Shown here: positions 13,189 to 26,165 of the stretch, in pieces
Layout of the letters: each line of letters opens with the position of its first letter
Position numbering within the stretch: position 1 is the first letter of the stretch
Assembly: GCA_028023455.1 (NCBI GenBank)
Contig: JAQFVV010000030.1
Coordinates: 5,352,501-5,416,500 of the forward strand
Reading direction: 5' to 3'
Length of the DNA: 64,000 nucleotides
DNA from: Epiperipatus broadwayi
Lineage: Eukaryota > Onychophora > Udeonychophora > Euonychophora > Peripatidae
The notes under the pieces: generated by a model
What the model saw: only the letters and a program-made list of their open reading frames with translations
Databases searched by the model: none
What the model was told of the DNA's origin: nothing
Program-made: the position numbers and the translations under genes

Positions 13189-13419
13189 GCCTTGGATTAT
13201 GAGTTGTTAAACAGCCAAAGCACGCAAAATGTATGGGTACTGAATTAAGGTTCAGACCCATATGACTACATAAGCTATTGAGCTTGGATTGAAAATATTA
13301 ATAGTGTTTTCAGTTCAATCTCACTAGTTTTGTAGTTATTAGAAAATAGAGGTTAAGGTGGGTGCTGGAGGGTTGCAGTTTGATCCTAAGATCTAGGTGC
13401 AGTGCTCTCAGATCCAGGC

Positions 13420-13460
13420 TCCTCACTGATGAAGTACAAGCCAGAAAACTAGTCTGAGGA
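13420..13460 (+). ncRNA. Degenerate hammerhead-like motif (family 2)
   Basis: TCCTCA, CTGATGA and ACTAGTC are kept, and stem I is fully Watson-Crick (TCCTCA with TGAGGA). Stem II is damaged (AGTACAAGCCA), and an extra A follows GAAA. It is likely inactive but confirms conservation of the motif order. Confidence 0.5.
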
Positions 13461-14440
13461 TATTGGATGAGTAGGCACTAGATAGGGATTTTCTGACAAG
13501 CCTTGAAAAATCACAACTCTTGTTAAGAAGTTTGCTGTATTTAATTGTTTCTTTAATTATTGATATATGAATAGTGATCATGTGTTTAGTGGTATATTTA
13601 AAACATGTTAAAAAATACATAATGATATATGAAATATCGAAAAACAATTTAAAATAGCTATAGCATGTTAGTTATCACAAAGGCTCTTGGGTTAATTTAG
13701 GGATACCTGGAAAAGCATTTTAGGTAGATTGGTGGTGGCAGTTTTATATAGTTAACAGCAAAATCTGCGGATGTTGTATTTTGCTTAACAGCAGCAGTTC
13801 AGAAAGGTTCCTTGTGTGATAACTTCCGATGGTCTCGACAGCATATGGCCATTCCAAAATGGCCTTCATAGCTCATATCTTGTCAAGATTTACAAAATTA
13901 CTACAATAATTTTTACATTGAAAAATTAGCCTTCGAATGATTTATCTTAGAAACAATAGAATGGAGAACAAAAACCCTCCTATTTTTATAGTGAAATTAA
14001 TACAGAACTGTACTATGATTACAAAATATATGGACTTATCGCTGTAATTAAATCCTCCAAATGTCTAAAGGAATTCAACAGTAATTAATTTCTTTTGTTA
14101 ATTTCCCTATCAACATTGAATTACAAATGATTTAATTAAAAAATTAAGTTTTACTGATTAAAGAAAACCTTAAGCAGACAGCTCTTTGTTTTGATAAAAC
14201 TATATAACGATAACTAATTAAACTATTGTCTCTCATTTATTTTAACAGAAATATTTAAAATGACTTTTATTAAATTAAGCGAAAATTATTTTACTTTTAA
14301 ATTGCAGTATTTGAATCCATTACTAAGCGAATATTTACTAAATGAATTTTATTTTAAATCAAAATATATTATGATGGTAGCTACATGTTTGTAAATAGAT
14401 TCAAACAGCTCACTTTAACAATTTAACAAAATTTTGGTAT

Positions 14441-15252
14441 GTTTTAAAATGCATATCATAATTGTATTAATGTAATTATATTATATATAACTATTTTAAA
14501 TAAATCTAAATTATGTGAACAAATCATAATCCATAATCTTTTATTATTTTAGAATGAGTTATATATACTCAATGAAACGTGTACTCATGGTTTAAATTTA
14601 GGCGGGATTTTAGGTGTATATATAGCGTGTACCAGACACTATGATAGATTGGGGTTCAAACTAAAGTATGAGGGTAGGAAATAGGTGAAAGGTGAAATAG
14701 AAAGATTTGCAAAGCAGACCTTTTGTTTCATTCTATGGTGAAACGAAAAAAATTGTTAAAAAAAAGATCTTACAACAGGTGCCCACCTACCGTGATATAA
14801 TATAAATAAAAAATTTACAAGATAACCCAAAATGTACAGGATATAAATATAATGAAGAAACAAAACTGAATTATATGCCCAGATCATATTAATAAATCTA
14901 CCATCTAGCAAATATTTCCTTCATCTCCCCTTTCAGCAATTTTATTTTAAAATTTAATAGTTGTATTGTTTATATCCGATCTCCTTTCTCCCATTTATCC
15001 TGTGGGTGTCCATTTTTTTTTGTTGTTTAAAAAAAACTGCTATAATCTGAGTCTGGTGGGTGATAACTGCCTTTACCTGCTTTTATAGTACAGTCTCCAT
15101 TATCTGAGCCTCTTTATCTTATCTGGCAGTTCTTTAGCCCAGTTGAAATCCAGAGTGATTGTTTTGGCCATTTCTTTATTTCATCCAGTTGATATATTTT
15201 GCTATATGGTGGGTTTTTTCCTTTGTGTTTTTTAAATAAATATTGGTGGAAA
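14441..15252. other. AT-rich sequence without a recognised feature
   Basis: No coding or repeat signature was recognised between duplication copy A and the minisatellite. Confidence 0.45.
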
Positions 15253-15640
15253 AGCTTGAGTTAGCTGTGTTTGAGCTGGTCTGCTATCATTTTATGAGAA
15301 TATCTGCTTAAATATAGTTTGGGACATTTTTTTACTTCATGAAATATTTTAATAATGATAAGCTTGGATTAGCTGGGTTGGATGTTCTAAGTCTCAGATA
15401 TCATTTTGTGAGTACTCTTTCCAAATAAAGTTTGGGACATTTTTAACTTCATGAAACATTTTAATATTGAGGCTTGGGTGGCTGGGTTTGATCTCCTAGT
15501 CTCAGATATTTAATCAGGAAGTACTTTTTCAAATAAAGTTTGAGACATTCTTTAACTTCATGAAATATTGTATTATTGAGCTTGGTTAGCTGGATTTGAT
15601 CTTTTAAGTCTCAGGTATCAGTATTCTTTTGTAGGAATCA
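15253..15640 (+). repeat. Tandem repeat, ~109-bp unit, about 3.5 copies
   Basis: Units begin with AGCTTG or GGCTTG near 15253, 15361, 15471 and 15580, giving periods of 108-109 bp. Each carries GTCTCAGATAT, AAATAAAGTTTG.GACATT and ACTTCATGAAA in the same order. The copies have diverged by substitutions and small indels. No ribozyme or coding pattern was found in the unit. Confidence 0.85.
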
Positions 15641-17514
15641 TTTGTCTCTATTTTCTGGTTCAAAGTTATCTGTCAATGACCCTACCAGTTCATGTCTGTT
15701 TTCATCTTTTCTTATTTGGTTATTTTTATCATTCTTGGCATAGCATTTTTCAAATGCAGTTGGAGAGCTCATCCCACCCTCTCTCACTTGTGCCAATTAA
15801 ATTGAGTTTGATTCAACTCTTTACATTCCCTCAGCTCTACGGTTGTCCTTTTCTACCATCATTCTGGCTTTTCCTTTGCTCCCTCATCTCTATAAAGATT
15901 CTGAAAATGGATCTCATTAGTATCCATATTTTTTATGTGTGGATGATTATCGTGATGGAGTGATGATGATGACTTTTATTTCTTTTTGCTGCTAACTATA
16001 TTATCTATTTAAAATTTTTATGTGTGATTTCATATTTTATTGTGGCTAATAGGTATATACCCTCTGGATTTGTTGGCTAAATTACTCGTTTATGTTTATC
16101 ACTAAAAACCCCAACTACTACCCTTTTACTACTTTTGCATTTCTTGTTTAAATCTGCCACCAGCACCATATATTCTACTTTTACATATGAAAAAAAATCT
16201 GTAAATTGTATCTGTCCAATCTTTGGCAACACTTATATATTTTTAAACTCAGCCATTTATTTGTATGTGTGTACATTATTAGATCTGGGTATACTTATTT
16301 CATTCTTCTTGTTAAGATTAACATACATATATTTTCATTACACCACTTAATTATTGATCCAATTTATATAATTATTTGGTCTAGAAATTACTTACATACA
16401 CATTGAAAAACTCAATTACATATAAAAGATTTAGCCTGATGAAAAATTTGTGAACTAATAATTTTAATGAAAAATTACCACATGGGTGCCATGTCTGCAG
16501 TTAAAGGATCATATAGACTATTAGCATCTTAAATAGATTTTAATAACTATTCCGTGCATGTAAGACTCATTATTCAAACATTCTTACTTTTTTTTTATTG
16601 ATTACAACATTTTATTTATAGATTAAATTTTTGAATTCCATATGATAGCTATTACATATCCAGGTCACATTACATGCAAAGATTATTATTATGCTATCTT
16701 GCATTAAACGATAAAAAATTTTATTTTGATGAAAAATACAATATTTGAAATGTTCTTAGATTGTCACAATATTCCTTGGGACAATATTGTCAATTCATGC
16801 CAAAAGAAAAATAGTGTAGTATATAGTGATGACTTAAATGAAACCAATAAATAAGATTAGGCTCTTATACTTGCTATAACCATACAAATTTGGACAAGTC
16901 TGATTATATAAAATAAATGGGTGAATACTAAAGTCAAACAAATATATAAAATATACATGCAAATAAATAATATAAAATAATAGGTTTAAAACCATGTTTT
17001 CTTATTCAAAACATAAAGGATTTAGTGATTATTCTAGACAAAATACCAAATTAAACTGGGGATCATGGGTGTTGCCAACTAATTAAGACAGATGTTCTCT
17101 ATCTTTAAAAAGGAAGTAACAAAGCTTCTAGTCATTTAACGACTTTATTTATTATTATGAATATTGAAGACATCTATCAATAATCAATTCTCCATTCGCT
17201 AACACACTGCCAGAAATTCAAACCCGAGACGCAAAAGCAGGAACATTCTAGGAGGTTGCCTTCTAAACTATACTAGTTAAATCTAAAGTCTAATTTCTGC
17301 TTACCATCTACATGATACGTGCATCTGATGCTACTAGTATAACCTTTGAGTGGGAGCTGGTGAACAGGGGAGGAAACAAAAGACTATATACTAAAAAAGT
17401 TTGGGTAGCTATGGTAGCATCTATGGATTTACAAAAGCGAAAAATATGTATACTCAGAATGAGACGTCAAGGAATCAAATAAATGAAGAAGATCCAAATT
17501 TAGTTTTAAACCAT
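15641..17514. other. AT-rich sequence, possible tRNA-like relic near 17.2 kb
   Basis: No gene is visible. On the minus strand at about 17215-17275 the words AGTATAGTTTAGAAGGC and GGGTTTGAATTTC resemble degenerate tRNA boxes A and B, but the spacing and pairing are too weak for a call. Confidence 0.35.
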
Positions 17515-19580
17515 TCCTGAAAATTTATTTATACTAAAAAAACCATATAGATAACTTTGCTATCCTTATATGAGACTAAGGGATGCGTATTAAATAATTG
17601 TTGGCATTATATTCCAATAAAAATGACAAAAAAGGTTTTAAAAGCAAAAAGATATATATTCTATTCCTCGAGGCTAATAGCATTACGATAATGTGCTTGA
17701 TGAGATGAGAGGAATATATGTAGGGTGCTTTAGGTAATTATAGAAGTTCTAAGAAAATATTTGAAAACTAAGTGTTATAAAAATATTTAACCATTTTAAA
17801 ATAGCATGGACCAAAAAAGCTTTAAAAACGTAAAGTGGAGATATGAGTCATTTGTTGATCTAATAATATTAATAGAGTTGCATTGGGAGGTCAGTATTGT
17901 TAACGATAATGATTTTGCTATTAAAAAGTTGGAGAGTGTGACACATTTGTGTCACGAAGGCTTTATAAAAATAATCAAATAAACAATATTGAAGATCTGG
18001 AATGGAAGCATCTGCGCTGCCTTGCAAGAAGAAAATATTGTTATAGACCGCAGTAAAAACTTAGCGACTGGTGGCGGTGCAACAATTCCCAGGTGTGTCA
18101 TTGTGGACACACCTGCCTGAGAACCACAAGAAGCGAAGAGAACAGCGCGAAAGCGTGTAAAGAATCTTGGAAGAAAATTATAACAAGGCGATCTCATGTG
18201 AATTGTTTATACCGGCAATATGGGAACTAGTGTATATAAACCTTTATTGGGTTTAGTTGGATTAAGAGAAATACCCCAATCAAATAAAGAAATTTCTTAA
18301 AAGGTCCATTTTCTCGACATCGATGAACTTTGTAATTAAGTGAACACGGTAATTAAAATAGAAAATGCCATGCTTAATAGATTTGAAAAAGTAAGTATAA
18401 ATTTATATACATAAATCATGCATTAAAGGACACATTTGATAAGTGACCACTCCTTTTCTCATATTAGATTAGTTCCAAAATCAATAACATATGAATTTTA
18501 AACTATGTGGTCCTCATTATCAATAAAATAGAATCGCCTCAATGATAATTGATTTACAGATAAAATTTAAAAATTATTTGAAAATTTAAAATGTACCTTC
18601 ACCGAAAGCATCTTCCATTTTCAACAAAGGGAATAATTCATAAGATAAAGAGACTATTGCAACATAACCATCATAATAAAATAACGAAAGCTTAATCAAT
18701 AAATATTAACTTAAGGATAGAGTAAAATGTTGGATTATATTTAAACATGTTAAAAGACATAATGAAGTCATGGCAAGTATCAAACTCGTTAAATAAGCTA
18801 AAGCATGTTAATGCATTATCACAAGAGCTCTTGGTTCATTTAAAGTTTATGGAAACGCTTTAAGGTAGATTGGAAGTGGTTTGCAGGTTACATGAATTAA
18901 CAGCAAAATCTGGAAATGTTTATATTTTGTAGAAGTTCACATTATTATGATGCTTCTAATGAATCTGCAGTAGCATATGGCCATTCTGAAAATAGCGCTT
19001 CTTGCATCTACTCCCGTCATGTCAAGATTTACAAATTACTGGTAATAGGTAGTTAGAAACATTAGACTATAGAAGATGATTTCTCTTAGAAACAATAGAA
19101 TGGAGAACAAAAAACCACTCCTTACCATAATGAAATTAGCAATAAATTACCTGGGCGATACAAAAGTATATCGGACTTATCTATTTCATAATTAAATATC
19201 AGATGTAAGTTTAGCAGTAATTAATTTCTTTTTGTTCATTTTCTCAATATTTCAGGATTACAACTCAGTTTAGGTGTAAAGATTGCTTTTATAATTAAAG
19301 AAAAACCTTGACAATAGCACATATCATTTAAATAAACATATAACACATTAAGCTAATTAAAGCTATTATTCTCATTTATTTTAACTTAGAAGAAATGTTT
19401 AAAATGGCTTTTTATTAAATTAAATGAAAGTTCTTTTCTACTTTACAATTAATATTTGGAATCCATTTAAAACGAAATATTTACTAACGTGAATTTTACT
19501 TTAAATCAAATATATTACGGTAGTAGCTGTATTGCATAATAGTTAAATAAAACAACTTTAACAATTTATAAATTTTTGTA
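17515..19580 (+). repeat. Segmental duplication copy B (uninterrupted)
   Basis: Copy B is the partner of copy A and preserves the pre-insertion site (GGATTATATTTAAACATGTT). It has about 70 GC-richer bases at 18095-18165 (CACACCTGCC...GCGCGAAAGCG) with no counterpart in copy A, which may be a deletion in A or an insertion in B. Many homopolymers are one or two bases longer than in A. Confidence 0.85.
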
Positions 19581-19639
19581 TTTATGTAGCTAATTTTTTT
19601 GTTATTTAATTGCTTGGAATTTCAACATAAATTTATATA

Positions 19640-20440
19640 TATCGGAATGAATGCTTTAGCGTAAATTTGTTTGTATGGAAACGAATGTAGTTGATATTTT
19701 GGGGGTGGGATTTTATTGATTTTATGCTTATGTCGTGATGTTTTTTTTTTGACTAAAGTTAAGTTGGATTAATTTGTTCTGTGGGATGTAGGGCGGGCCT
19801 TTCTATGATTATAATAACGGAGGTAGTGTGAAGGGTAATTGTGGCTGTGTTCGTTTCATGTTTCCGACTGGAGCGAGGCACGGGCATGTTTTGTGATATA
19901 ATTGAGTGGGCTTATGCACATACGTGGCGGACTCTTCTAAAAGTTCTCCTGGCGCCTATTACTGGGATTCGATTCGAATCCATGTATAAAATAAATAAAG
20001 CGTACGTGTATAGGTGTTAGAAATTATCGTCACAGAACATCATGTAATCCCCGGACGGAAGAACACAGCGGGTGCCAACAAAAAAAGGAATCGTCAAGCA
20101 AGGAGTAGCGAAGGTAGTGGTGGTTGCCACGGTCGCGGGCGGTTACAATATATATTTGTGCTTCATTCCACCGGGCGTATCGGAAAGCCGAACCCCATCT
20201 CATATCTCCAAGTCCAAACCTCCTTGGGACTTTTTGTTGCTTGAGCTAGCATGACACGGGTTCGCTCCGGGAAAAACTGGCCCATAGCAGCTCACTGCAA
20301 ATGGTTCTTTGTTTAATGAGCCGATTCGGCCAAAGTCTGCAGACATATATCAGACTTTATTTCCTTCAATGATTATTCGGAAGCACCTTTTAGGATCCGT
20401 GACTGGATCACATAAATCGCCATAATGCATGCACCACCCA
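19640..20440. other. GC-richer island, unidentified unit
   Basis: This block is clearly less AT-rich than its flanks, with CpG-bearing words such as GGCGGACTC, GGTCGCGGGCGG and GCCGATTCGGCC. Two overlapping open frames at 20014-20254 carry non-low-complexity peptides, one ending SKSKPPWDFLLLELA, but neither matches a family I know. At 20150-20173 it shares 24 bp with the edge of the assembly gap. It may be a mobile or multicopy unit or a recent transfer. Confidence 0.5.
20150..20173 (+). repeat. 24-bp repeat shared with the gap edge at 8561-8584
   Basis: The bases are identical to those left of the N run. Here they continue into GGCGTATCGGAAAGCC. Confidence 0.85.
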
Positions 20441-21849
20441 TTCAGTTCTAGTTCCAAATAAAATCTATGAATATCCCTAAGCTATAATGTTCTGGTTCTA
20501 CTAAGCAGATTTCTTTATATTTATTAATATTTTCATGTGTGTCATTTTGCAATGGAATTATATATATTCTAAAGAACTCTCCCACACACGGTTCTTATTC
20601 AGCAATAAGCTGAGATTAATTCATTTATTAATGATAATCATTTTTCGGTAATAAAAGAATCTCTATTAAGTAAATTCGGTCAAGTGCTATATTTTGTTCT
20701 TCTTTCTAGGGGTGGACTAAAAATTCATTTATATACTTGTATATAGCGCTATTAAAATTGTATTTAGATATTGTAGTTTATCGATTATTGGCATATAAAT
20801 CAGCCGCAATAAAATAAATTAATGAATATACTTGTAATTTCTTAAATTATAAAATACAAATCTCATTCTATAAATGTAAAGAGGCCAATGACAACTGATG
20901 GAGAAATATAATCAAATAACTCACATATTTTATTTAAATTAATAAGTCATACATATATAACAACTTTCAGAATCATTGTTTCATTTATTTAAAATATATT
21001 TTGATTAATAAATTATGCTTGCTCTGACTAGATAATCTCCCGCTAATCCTATATATATATAATCAACATGAAAGTTCACGATCTTTAAATGTATCAAACT
21101 TGTGATATTTTATACTAAAAGGCTTCACTATATTATTTTCAAATTAGTCTCTCCGCTTTGCAATGCCGGCGGAGATAAATTAGATCGGTATCAGGATTGT
21201 TGCTCATAAGGTAGTAAATCTGGAAAATAGGGCAGTAGTTTACGAGTGTTCCTGAATTATGTATCTTGCGCATGACTGGATGAGGTACTTTTTGCCTAGA
21301 TGCTAGATCTTGTTATATGAACAGACAAAACCTACCGGTACCAATAAAATTTTGTTTTAAATTTATAATAGTCAATTTTATTGTGCTACTGTAAGGTTCC
21401 ACTATATATTTATTAATAAAATATCTGAACTAGGTCTATAATAGTGATAGTAAAAATAATGTCTTAATTCTGACATAAAATAAAATTTGGCCTTTGTTTA
21501 ATGTGGAATTTTATTAGATCGCTTAACTAATAACAAAATAATATTCTAGTTAGGAGATAGAATCACTAGTAGTTTTATTACATCCTTCAATTCTGCTACT
21601 GCGAATCATAGAATTGATGGTCACCAAGTATATGTAGTTCATGATTTGCTTCTATCCACATACATAGATCAGTGACTAACATTCCATTTATAAAATGAAT
21701 GCAGTGATTATTGCTAGTCATTCAATTATCTAAATAATGTATTCCAATAATAAATAAATTTGAACAAGGAAATATACAGTGTAGACAATTTGTGTGAAAA
21801 AAAAACCCCACACATGTATTGATATAAATTTGTTGTATATGAACATTAT
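20441..21849. other. AT-rich sequence without a recognised feature
   Basis: No coding remnant or repeat family was recognised. Confidence 0.45.
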
Positions 21850-22190
21850 GCATAAACATGTACAAGGTCAACATGGGTAGGACGAGAAGGTTGACACCAA
21901 TGTGGGCTTTGAGCATTCCATCATCAAATTTTCAATGAAATGGATGGCGAAGAGTTGTAGGGTGAAGCCTATGCATTAAAGTATGAAGATTGGTTATTTT
22001 CGTATACGCTGAGCATTGATTGTATATATATAATAGTCTGGACCAATGAGTGCTGGTTTAGCACGAAATACATGTATTGGTGATTATTTATCTTTTCAAC
22101 ATGTGATCAAGTGTCAGCAGTATGATAGCATGGATAGTTGAGAGTCATGTGAAAGTCTGAGTTCAACCGCCCCTATATATTACATATAAG
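21850..22190 (+). mobile_element. Partial copy of the 37.8-kb foldback family (right arm)
   Basis: The stretch follows the right arm of the 802-bp foldback: GGTCAACATGGGTA, GGGCTTTGAG, ATTCCATCATCA, GAGCATTGATTGTATATAT, then GAGTGCTGGTTTAGCACG and AAAGTCTGAGTTCAA. No left arm is present. It retains the hammerhead-like segment at 22043-22080 with a 4-nt deletion in the CTGATGA core. Confidence 0.75.
22043..22080 (+). ncRNA. Hammerhead relic with core deletion (family 3)
   Basis: CCAA at the start pairs with TTGG at the end (stem I). GTGCTG pairs with TAGCAC (stem II), followed by GAAA and an ATACATGTA stem III ending in a GTA triplet. Only TGA remains of the CTGATGA box, so it should not cleave. 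Confidence 0.45.
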
Positions 22191-25100
22191 AGTGCAGGTA
22201 TGAAAAAGCCTCTACTGTAGAAAAAAATTCATATATTAAGAATACATATAAAATGTGTATTCATATACGAATGCACATTAATTATAAACCAGGTAAACAC
22301 TAAACATGTTGTCACAAACATTCAGAAATGGCTTTTTTGAAATATATTGGGCACAAATATTTTTATTTTCTAAATTTCAATAAATATTTTTAGCAATATT
22401 TTTTAAAAGTTCGTGTTTCACTTGGATTAAACACTCAATATGTACTTCGTAATAAATCTTGCTTTTCAACCTGAAATTGTCCTTTATTTAAGTTTTATTT
22501 GAAAATATTATTTTTCATAAAATACTTTTTTTAAAAATGTTAAAAAATTGATTTCTCTTTAATGCATTTTAATGTGAAGCATTACTGTTAACAAAAGATC
22601 ATTCATCTGTTGTAAAGAAATGAATATATTAAATCTGAAATTACTCTTAAATAATGTATAGTAATTGTTATTGATAATAGGAATATGAATCACATACCAT
22701 TTAATATTTTATATCCTGTTGGCTTCTATATATCTATTTCTGAATTTGAGAATCTAGCACAGTTAATTTAAATGCATTTAATAGTTATCAAGTTTTAAAC
22801 ATCGCTAGTTGTTAAATATTATTTGTAAGATAAATCATTTTTTATGATTTATAATTCATGTAGTATGTCGATACATAAACATTGGGGAAAATTAGTTGTA
22901 CAACTACTTCAACTAATTTTATACAGGGCTTTCTTTGCCAAATTTGTTATATAAAAGTGAGATAAGGGCCCGCTATTAATATAACATAAAGGTTCTAAAA
23001 ATATAATACAAGATCAATTAATATGTTCACCAGTTTTTTGGATTAATTTATTACCATAAAAACAGTGGATTGGCCACGTGAAATGACTGAAGAGTAATCA
23101 ACTTTCTAAAAAATATCTGATTCTTTAAAGAGACACAACAGTGATTGCTTTCATCTGGGATAGCTCTGCCTAATTTGATGCAGTGACGGATTTTTGAAAT
23201 CAAACTCCATAAATTGTTACCAATCTTTCAATACTCAAACTTATGAACTTTTGATTAGTAAAACTTAACTTTTCCCCGACTGGAAAGATAGAATATAATA
23301 AAAAAACTACAACCAGACAAGATATAGAAGTCTTTCAAAAAGAAAAGTTGCTGCAAAAGATAGCATCATAAGCACACAATGTAAGCAAATATATTTAGAG
23401 TTCACAATTAGTTTGTATACTCATTGCAGAATTCACCTTATAAATTTTTTATCTTCAGAGTTATAATGGTCATACTAATTTTCAAAGTGGTTACTGATTT
23501 GCTAATATAGATCTATATATATATCCAAATTACATTGGAGATAAATATAAAAAAATATAGCCAAACTAATGCACTTCTTTTTTTTTACATGCAAATTATA
23601 TACACTGTGCAATAGATTTGTAGAAAATATCGACTGATCCCAGACTTTACTAATGTCAGTATGTATATAAAATTATGCAAATTTATAAATCACTTGAAAT
23701 ATTTGATTGGTTTTAAATTATGAACTGTGAATATAATGACAAGTTAAACAAATATCCATTATACAAAAATTATTCATTCAACATGTGTTGCAGATAACTG
23801 AAGATTGGGACTGTGAGAGATGCCTCTATACCAGCCATGAATCAAAAAATATCTGGCAAGTAAAAAAAAGAAGAGCAGGTGCATACTTGGTCAAGATATT
23901 ACGTTCACTGGAATTTAAGTCATCCCTCCTTAAGAAATACTGAACAATTATTAGAATGCAGGAACAACTGTATTGATAATATAAAGGCAAGCTACAGAAT
24001 AAATTTTTCATCCCTCCCTGAATTTCCTTGGAGACCCAAAAGATAATATAGTATTTATATTGGCTAAATTCATTCATTCCTTGAATACTAGAAGATAATA
24101 TAGTATTTGTACTAATTCATTCAGAAGCTAGCATTATTATTAAATTAGTGTCCCTGGAATACATGGTATTCACCCATTCCTTTATGTTCATCTAAACTCA
24201 TTTATGGAAATTTTTCTAACAAAACTGACAATTTTTTTACCCAAGAGAAGTATGTCATATATGTAAACTTTATCCAATAACACTCATTCCTTTTATTAAA
24301 AAGAATAAAAAAATTCCCACATTTACAAATTTGTGACTTATATAAATGAGTCCTAGGCATTAAAATGCTAGGATCAGTTACCAAAAGTAATTTGTGCCAT
24401 ACCTATTGTCATTATTATCAAAAACAAAATTGGGGGGGGGGGGGGATTCTTCCTCTAGTCTAGGTTTTCTGTTTAAGATTATATATAATACATACAATTA
24501 AGAATGGAAAGTACAGTCTAGACTTCAAGACAACTTTTGATGATTCCAGTTGATCTTATCAATACACTGGAAAATACCATTATGTCTAAATAACTACTTT
24601 GGACAAATGCATTGTTACATTTAGAATTACATACACATTAAATGGAAAATATTTTTTCCCTTTATTCCACAATGTTCAAATCCACAAGGCTTACTTCTCT
24701 GCACTTGTATCAACCCATTATTTAAAAAAAATTGAAAAGAAATTGTCTGGTACATATCAAAATTAAAAGCTAATTCCCCTGAGTTACTTATATGAATGAC
24801 ATATCTTTCAGTACAAAAACAAATTTTAGTATTGCTATAGATTTTAAGACAATAGTATATTAATTAAAATTTAATAAGGAAAAATCTTGTATATGGTTTA
24901 TATACAGTTTCAAAACATAAGCAATATTTTAAAGGAGAGCAATCCATTCTTGGGTTTACTTTTCATCTGAGCAATGTGCTCTTTAATATAGAAAAAATCT
25001 ATTTAATCTCTCTATTCAAAACTATCATTCTTAAATCTTGTAATTACTACTGAAGATAACATACTATTCCCCAATAATAATCTATATTAAAGCCATTTTC

Positions 25101-26165
25101 ACATATTTATTCTTTATTTAGGAAGTTATTACGAGGGAAGACCTATGGCTTTGGTCTCATTCAGAGAACTTCAGTGACTTATTCCAAAGTGGCTTAGGTT
25201 TACAAACAATAAACACTTTTAGGATTCAGAACTCTTAACCTCACCTTGTCCCAAATTATGTCCACATCTATAAATAATATTAAAAATTACTCCTACAAAC
25301 AAGCCACTACCAGGATTTAGATATTGGAAAATCCTTTCTTGCTGTTCTACTATTAACCTTTAACTTTACTTTTTTGCTCATACAGAACAGATTCAACTAT
25401 TGGAAAATGTATACATTACTACACTCTACCCCTTTGAATAATAAAAAAAAAAATGCTAAATCTAAGTTTTGGTTGCTTGAACTGATGTTCTCATCATAAG
25501 TATCTACCACATTATATTTCTATAGATACAAAAGGCAATGTAGTAAAGAAAACCATTTAAGATTTTATTTGAAAATTATTTAACTCCAATATTAACATTC
25601 AATCTCTATTACAAACATTTCTATGGATATATATCCTAACATTCAGGCAAATATATTCATCCTCCATTCATTGATACACATTTATATTTAACAATACCAG
25701 AACACATTCTGAAAGAAATAAACTTTCTTCCCATATTTATTATTGCCTAGTCCTTAATGCAACAATGCTTCAGGCTTTAATATGATACAATTAATCTTCA
25801 GTAGCAAAAATTAGATATACTATGTTTCTAATTTATCAGAATATATATCTGTTATTGTTTTTTTGACATACTTTTATATTGATTTTGAGACTACATATCT
25901 TACTTTATAATCTTTATTTTCATCTCTATAGGTGCTTCAAAATGTTTAATGTAACTTTTATTATTCAATAAATAATAATGGTGAAGAAGAGAAAGAATAT
26001 CAAGAGGAATAATGGCACAAATTATATTTCTAACAATGGTTTAGAATTGGATAATTTTTATGAGGATAAAAGACAATGTAAAATACAAAGACAATGAATT
26101 CTGATCTACATAACAATTTTGCATATTGAAAGTTTTAAAAATATTAATATTTAAAGTCAGAATTA
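22191..26165. other. AT-rich sequence, no gene recognised
   Basis: The stretch has a 14-G run near 24432. Around 23065-23110 it has a phrase resembling a LINE C-terminal WIGHVK segment, too short to call. Near 24040 and 24090 AGATAATATAGTATTT occurs twice. I support no other feature. Confidence 0.4.

Larger units (their letters stand above)
12553..13592. mobile_element. Inverted-repeat insertion with hammerhead-like motifs
   Basis: The 1,040-bp block is flanked by TATATTT (12546-12552 and 13593-13599). The paralogous site at 18736-18742 has a single TATATTT and no insertion, so the ends are defined by an empty-site comparison. Inside, 12635-12955 is inverted with respect to 13205-13510, and 13080-13200 directly repeats the start of the left part. 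An internal reversed tail (CCACTAAACATCACATGATC at 12971-12990) and the right end (GTGATCATGTGTTTAGTGG) are versions of one terminus, so the block may be a nested or dimeric insertion. Hammerhead-like motifs lie at 12678-12719 (-), 13147-13188 (-) and 13420-13460 (+). Relatives are at 44162-44486 and 60049-60107. Confidence 0.8.
11395..14440 (+). repeat. Segmental duplication copy A (interrupted)
   Basis: Copy A aligns in order with 17515-19580 over about 2 kb, sharing words such as TTGTTGGCATTATATTCCAA, CTATTCCTCGAG, AGAGTTGCATTGG, CAGCAAAATCTG and AGCATATGGCCATTC. Differences include many one-base homopolymer changes. At 12553-13592 copy A holds a 1,040-bp insertion that copy B lacks. No coding function is visible in the duplicated unit, which may itself be an old transposon. 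Confidence 0.85.
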
